16,807 bases of DNA, taken from the NCBI RefSeq assembly GCF_900766305.1, contig NZ_CAAFUZ010000020.1, forward strand, positions 1 through 16,807. The letters run 5' to 3'. Origin of the DNA: an uncultured Gemella sp. GTDB taxonomy: Bacteria; Bacillota; Bacilli; Staphylococcales; Gemellaceae. The translations under genes and the position numbers were made by a program. The notes below the pieces were generated by a model that was not told the origin of the DNA, did not search any database, and was given only the letters and a program-made list of their open reading frames with translations. Within the stretch, counting starts at the first letter, position 1. Each line of letters begins with the position of its first letter. Positions 15,171 to 16,807 of the stretch are shown piece by piece.

Positions 15171-16451
15171 CTATTTTTTATCTTCTTTTGGTAAGAATGC
15201 ATTTAATAACACACCGCTGATAGCTGCAAGTGCCATTGCTGGAAGTTCGAAGTTAATGCTTTCGAATTTCAACATTGCTCCTCCTACACCTAAAACGATG
15301 ATTACTGAAGAAATTACTAAGTTTCTGTTGATACTTAAGTCTACTTTTTCATCTACTAACATTCTAAGTCCACTTGAAGCGATTATACCGAATAGTAAGA
15401 TCGATACCCCACCCATAACTGGTGATGGAATCGTAGAGATTAGAGCTGAGAACTTACCTACAAAACTTAAGATAAGTGCGAATACCGCTGCTCCTCCTAA
15501 TACGAATACAGAGAAGATACGTGTAATAGCAAGCACCCCAATGTTTTCACCGTATGTTGTACTTGGTGGTCCACCTAAAAGTGATGCAAACATCATAGCT
15601 GTTCCATCAGCTAAGATTGAACGGTGTAATCCTGGATCTTTTAAGAAGTTTCTTCCTACTACTTCAGATAATACCATTTGGTGACCGATGTGTTCGTTAA
15701 TTGTTACTATAGCAATAGGTACCATTGCTAATGCTGCTACATTCCAATGTGGTGTATATGTCACAAAAGGAATTGTGAACTTCGGTAAGCTAAACCAAGG
15801 AGCATCGATAACTGGTTGGAAATCAACTAATCCTGCAAATACAGCGACAATATATCCAAACACAATTCCTAATAATACTGGAATTTGTTTAGCAAATCCT
15901 CTTAAAGCAACACAACAGAAGATTGTTGCTGCTAATGTGATAAGAGCTACTAAGAAGTATTTTAAATCATAAACTTTAGCTCCATCTACTGTTTTGTACA
16001 TCGCCATATTGATTGCTGTAGGAGCAATCCCAAGTCCAATAACAATGATAATAGGTCCAACTACTACTGGTGGTAAAAGTTTCAATAACCAATTTACACC
16101 AAATTTGTAAATTAACATTGCTACAACCCCATAAACTAAGCTGGCTAAAAATGCACCAAGCATTGCTGTTTCAACACTGTGAGTAGTTGAAAGCACAATA
16201 ATCGGATTAATGAAGGCAAATGAAGATCCTAAATACGCAGGAATTTTACCTCTAGTTATTAATAAATACGTAAGTGTTCCAATACCTGATGTCGTTAAAG
16301 CAGTACTTGCTGGTAACCCTGTTAAAATCGGTACTAACACCGTCGCTCCAAACATTGCGAATAAGTGTTGTAAGCTTAACGTTACCCATAGAGCTAAGTT
16401 AGGCTTTTCATGAACATCCAGAATTGGTTTTACTCTTGTTTTTTCTGCCAT
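15171..16451 (-). CDS. uraA: Uracil permease (NCS2 family)
   Basis: 426-aa nucleobase:H+ symporter of the UraA/PyrP type, importing uracil for pyrimidine salvage. Landmarks: QHLFAMFGATVLVP near the N-terminus, AYLGSSFAFI, the substrate-site NEHIGHQ stretch (about 253-259) with its conserved Glu, and GGPPSTTYGENIG (about 294-306) with the second key Glu. About 14 hydrophobic segments are expected and the length is normal. Ribosome site AGGAG is 7 nt before the ATG. Single gene with its own promoter and terminator. The leader is too short for a PyrR attenuator. Confidence 0.93.
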   Translation of the reverse strand: MAEKTRVKPILDVHEKPNLALWVTLSLQHLFAMFGATVLVPILTGLPASTALTTSGIGTLTYLLITRGKIPAYLGSSFAFINPIIVLSTTHSVETAMLGAFLASLVYGVVAMLIYKFGVNWLLKLLPPVVVGPIIIVIGLGIAPTAINMAMYKTVDGAKVYDLKYFLVALITLAATIFCCVALRGFAKQIPVLLGIVFGYIVAVFAGLVDFQPVIDAPWFSLPKFTIPFVTYTPHWNVAALAMVPIAIVTINEHIGHQMVLSEVVGRNFLKDPGLHRSILADGTAMMFASLLGGPPSTTYGENIGVLAITRIFSVFVLGGAAVFALILSFVGKFSALISTIPSPVMGGVSILLFGIIASSGLRMLVDEKVDLSINRNLVISSVIIVLGVGGAMLKFESINFELPAMALAAISGVLLNAFLPKEDKK

Positions 16452-16486
16452 TCTTCTTCTCCTTTTTTTATATTCAAACTTTCATA

Positions 16487-16492
16487 ATTATA
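16487..16492 (-). promoter_or_regulatory. Extended -10 of the uracil permease promoter
   Basis: Minus strand TGTGA-TATAAT gives an extended -10 (complement of 16487-16492). The -35 region 17 nt upstream (TTTAAA) is poor, as is common for extended -10 promoters. Predicted leader is about 30 nt. Confidence 0.6.
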
Positions 16493-16616
16493 TCACATGA
16501 ATAGTCATTTTAAAAGCATTTTTTCCTATTTTTTTTAATTAATTTTTAAGTAAATTTTAAATTAACTAATAATATTTTATTCTAAAAAATACTGTTCTTT
16601 TATTTCTTAAATTATC

Positions 16617-16645
16617 CTAAACTCTAAATTCTAAATTCTAAAATT
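16617..16645. repeat. Four-copy tandem repeat of CTAAAYT
   Basis: The units are CTAAACT, CTAAATT, CTAAATT and CTAAAATT, in tandem. It is too short and too A+T-rich to assign a function; probably slippage-derived. Confidence 0.6.
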
Positions 16646-16703
16646 ATATAATTATTATTTCTTCATAAATATATAAAAAAACAAGATTAATCGGTTGTAT
16701 ACT

Positions 16704-16747
16704 AAATCCGGGGCATGGAAAAATTCCAGCCCCGGATTTCAATTTTT
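16704..16747 (+). terminator. G+C-rich hairpin with plus-strand T-tract
   Basis: The outer stem AAATCCGGGGC (16704-16714) pairs with 16729-16739. After one bulged A, TGGAA pairs with TTCCA across an AAA loop, 16 bp in all. Plus-strand T5 follows at 16743-16747. It looks like an intrinsic terminator, but no plus-strand gene lies upstream within 1.5 kb. It could instead be the terminus of a mobile element or a small RNA's 3' end. Confidence 0.5.
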
Positions 16748-16807
16748 ATATGCAAAAAGACAAATATCCAATATAATTAAGGTGTACAAAAATAATTAAC
16801 TAAGAAA

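Larger units (their letters stand above)
16493..16807. other. Gene-free A+T-rich region at the right edge
   Basis: No reading frame of convincing composition or with a ribosome site is visible in these roughly 315 bases. Apart from the permease promoter region it holds a short tandem repeat (16617-16645) and a G+C-rich hairpin (16704-16739), and a -10-like TATAAT at 16772-16777 on the plus strand whose -35 (TATGCA) is weak. A rightward gene may begin just beyond the window. Confidence 0.6.

Noticed and set aside
15256..15972. Two plus-strand frames antisense to the uracil permease
   Set aside because: Shadows of a well-conserved transporter, without ribosome sites or recognisable folds.
16452..16486. 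PyrR-type attenuator before the uracil permease
   Set aside because: The predicted leader is only about 30 nt with no terminator/anti-terminator pair.
16617..16645. CRISPR-like repeat
   Set aside because: Units are 7 bp and contiguous with no spacers; simple tandem repeat.

Overview
The window is low-G+C Firmicutes chromosome (about 30% G+C by eye). The protein set (L27 with a cleavable N-terminus plus its protease Prp, YlbG-RsmD-CoaD order, a short MurG outside a division cluster, a lipoprotein YidC) points to Bacillales, and Gemella is my best guess. That genus call is inference from protein style, not from a database match. Almost all housekeeping genes run leftward (minus strand). The exceptions are a transposase at the left edge and a regulator/transporter pair at about 13.4-15.1 kb.

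Layout. 1-1380: part of an IS1182-family insertion sequence; its left end lies outside the window. 1380-1472: two strong hairpins between the IS and the chromosomal genes. 1471-9046: a probable long leftward operon, read from right to left as pnp, ylbG, rsmD, coaD, murG, a PAP2 phosphatase, yhdT, panF, a 58-aa conserved protein and a membrane-anchored LysM protein. Most junctions are overlaps or gaps of 1-16 nt; the exceptions are 77 nt (ylbG-rsmD, containing a hairpin) and 45 nt (before the 58-aa gene). The operon mixes RNA turnover and ribosome modification (Pnp, RsmD), coenzyme A supply (PanF/YhdT uptake and CoaD) and envelope lipid-carrier and wall work (MurG, PAP2, LysM).

9097-12206: an Na+/phosphate cotransporter gene, then the ribosomal operon rplU-prp-rpmA preceded by an L21-type structured leader and a near-consensus promoter. 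12238-13273: yidC with its own terminator and promoter; its start is best read as TTG. 13280-15104: a rightward two-gene unit, a cysteine-free ArsR-like winged-helix regulator and an MFS exporter, facing yidC across an intergenic region with two dyads. 15119-16492: uracil permease, ending in a hairpin shared with the exporter's 3' end. 16493-16807: A+T-rich DNA with no gene seen, a short heptamer tandem repeat and one conspicuously G+C-rich hairpin.

I see no phage, CRISPR, toxin-antitoxin or clearly new defence system. The more unusual points are the transposase lacking its cysteine knuckle, the near-leaderless start of the regulator with its candidate operators, the pairing of pantothenate uptake with CoaD, the strand-diagnostic G-U pairs in four terminators, and the G+C-rich hairpin at the right edge.
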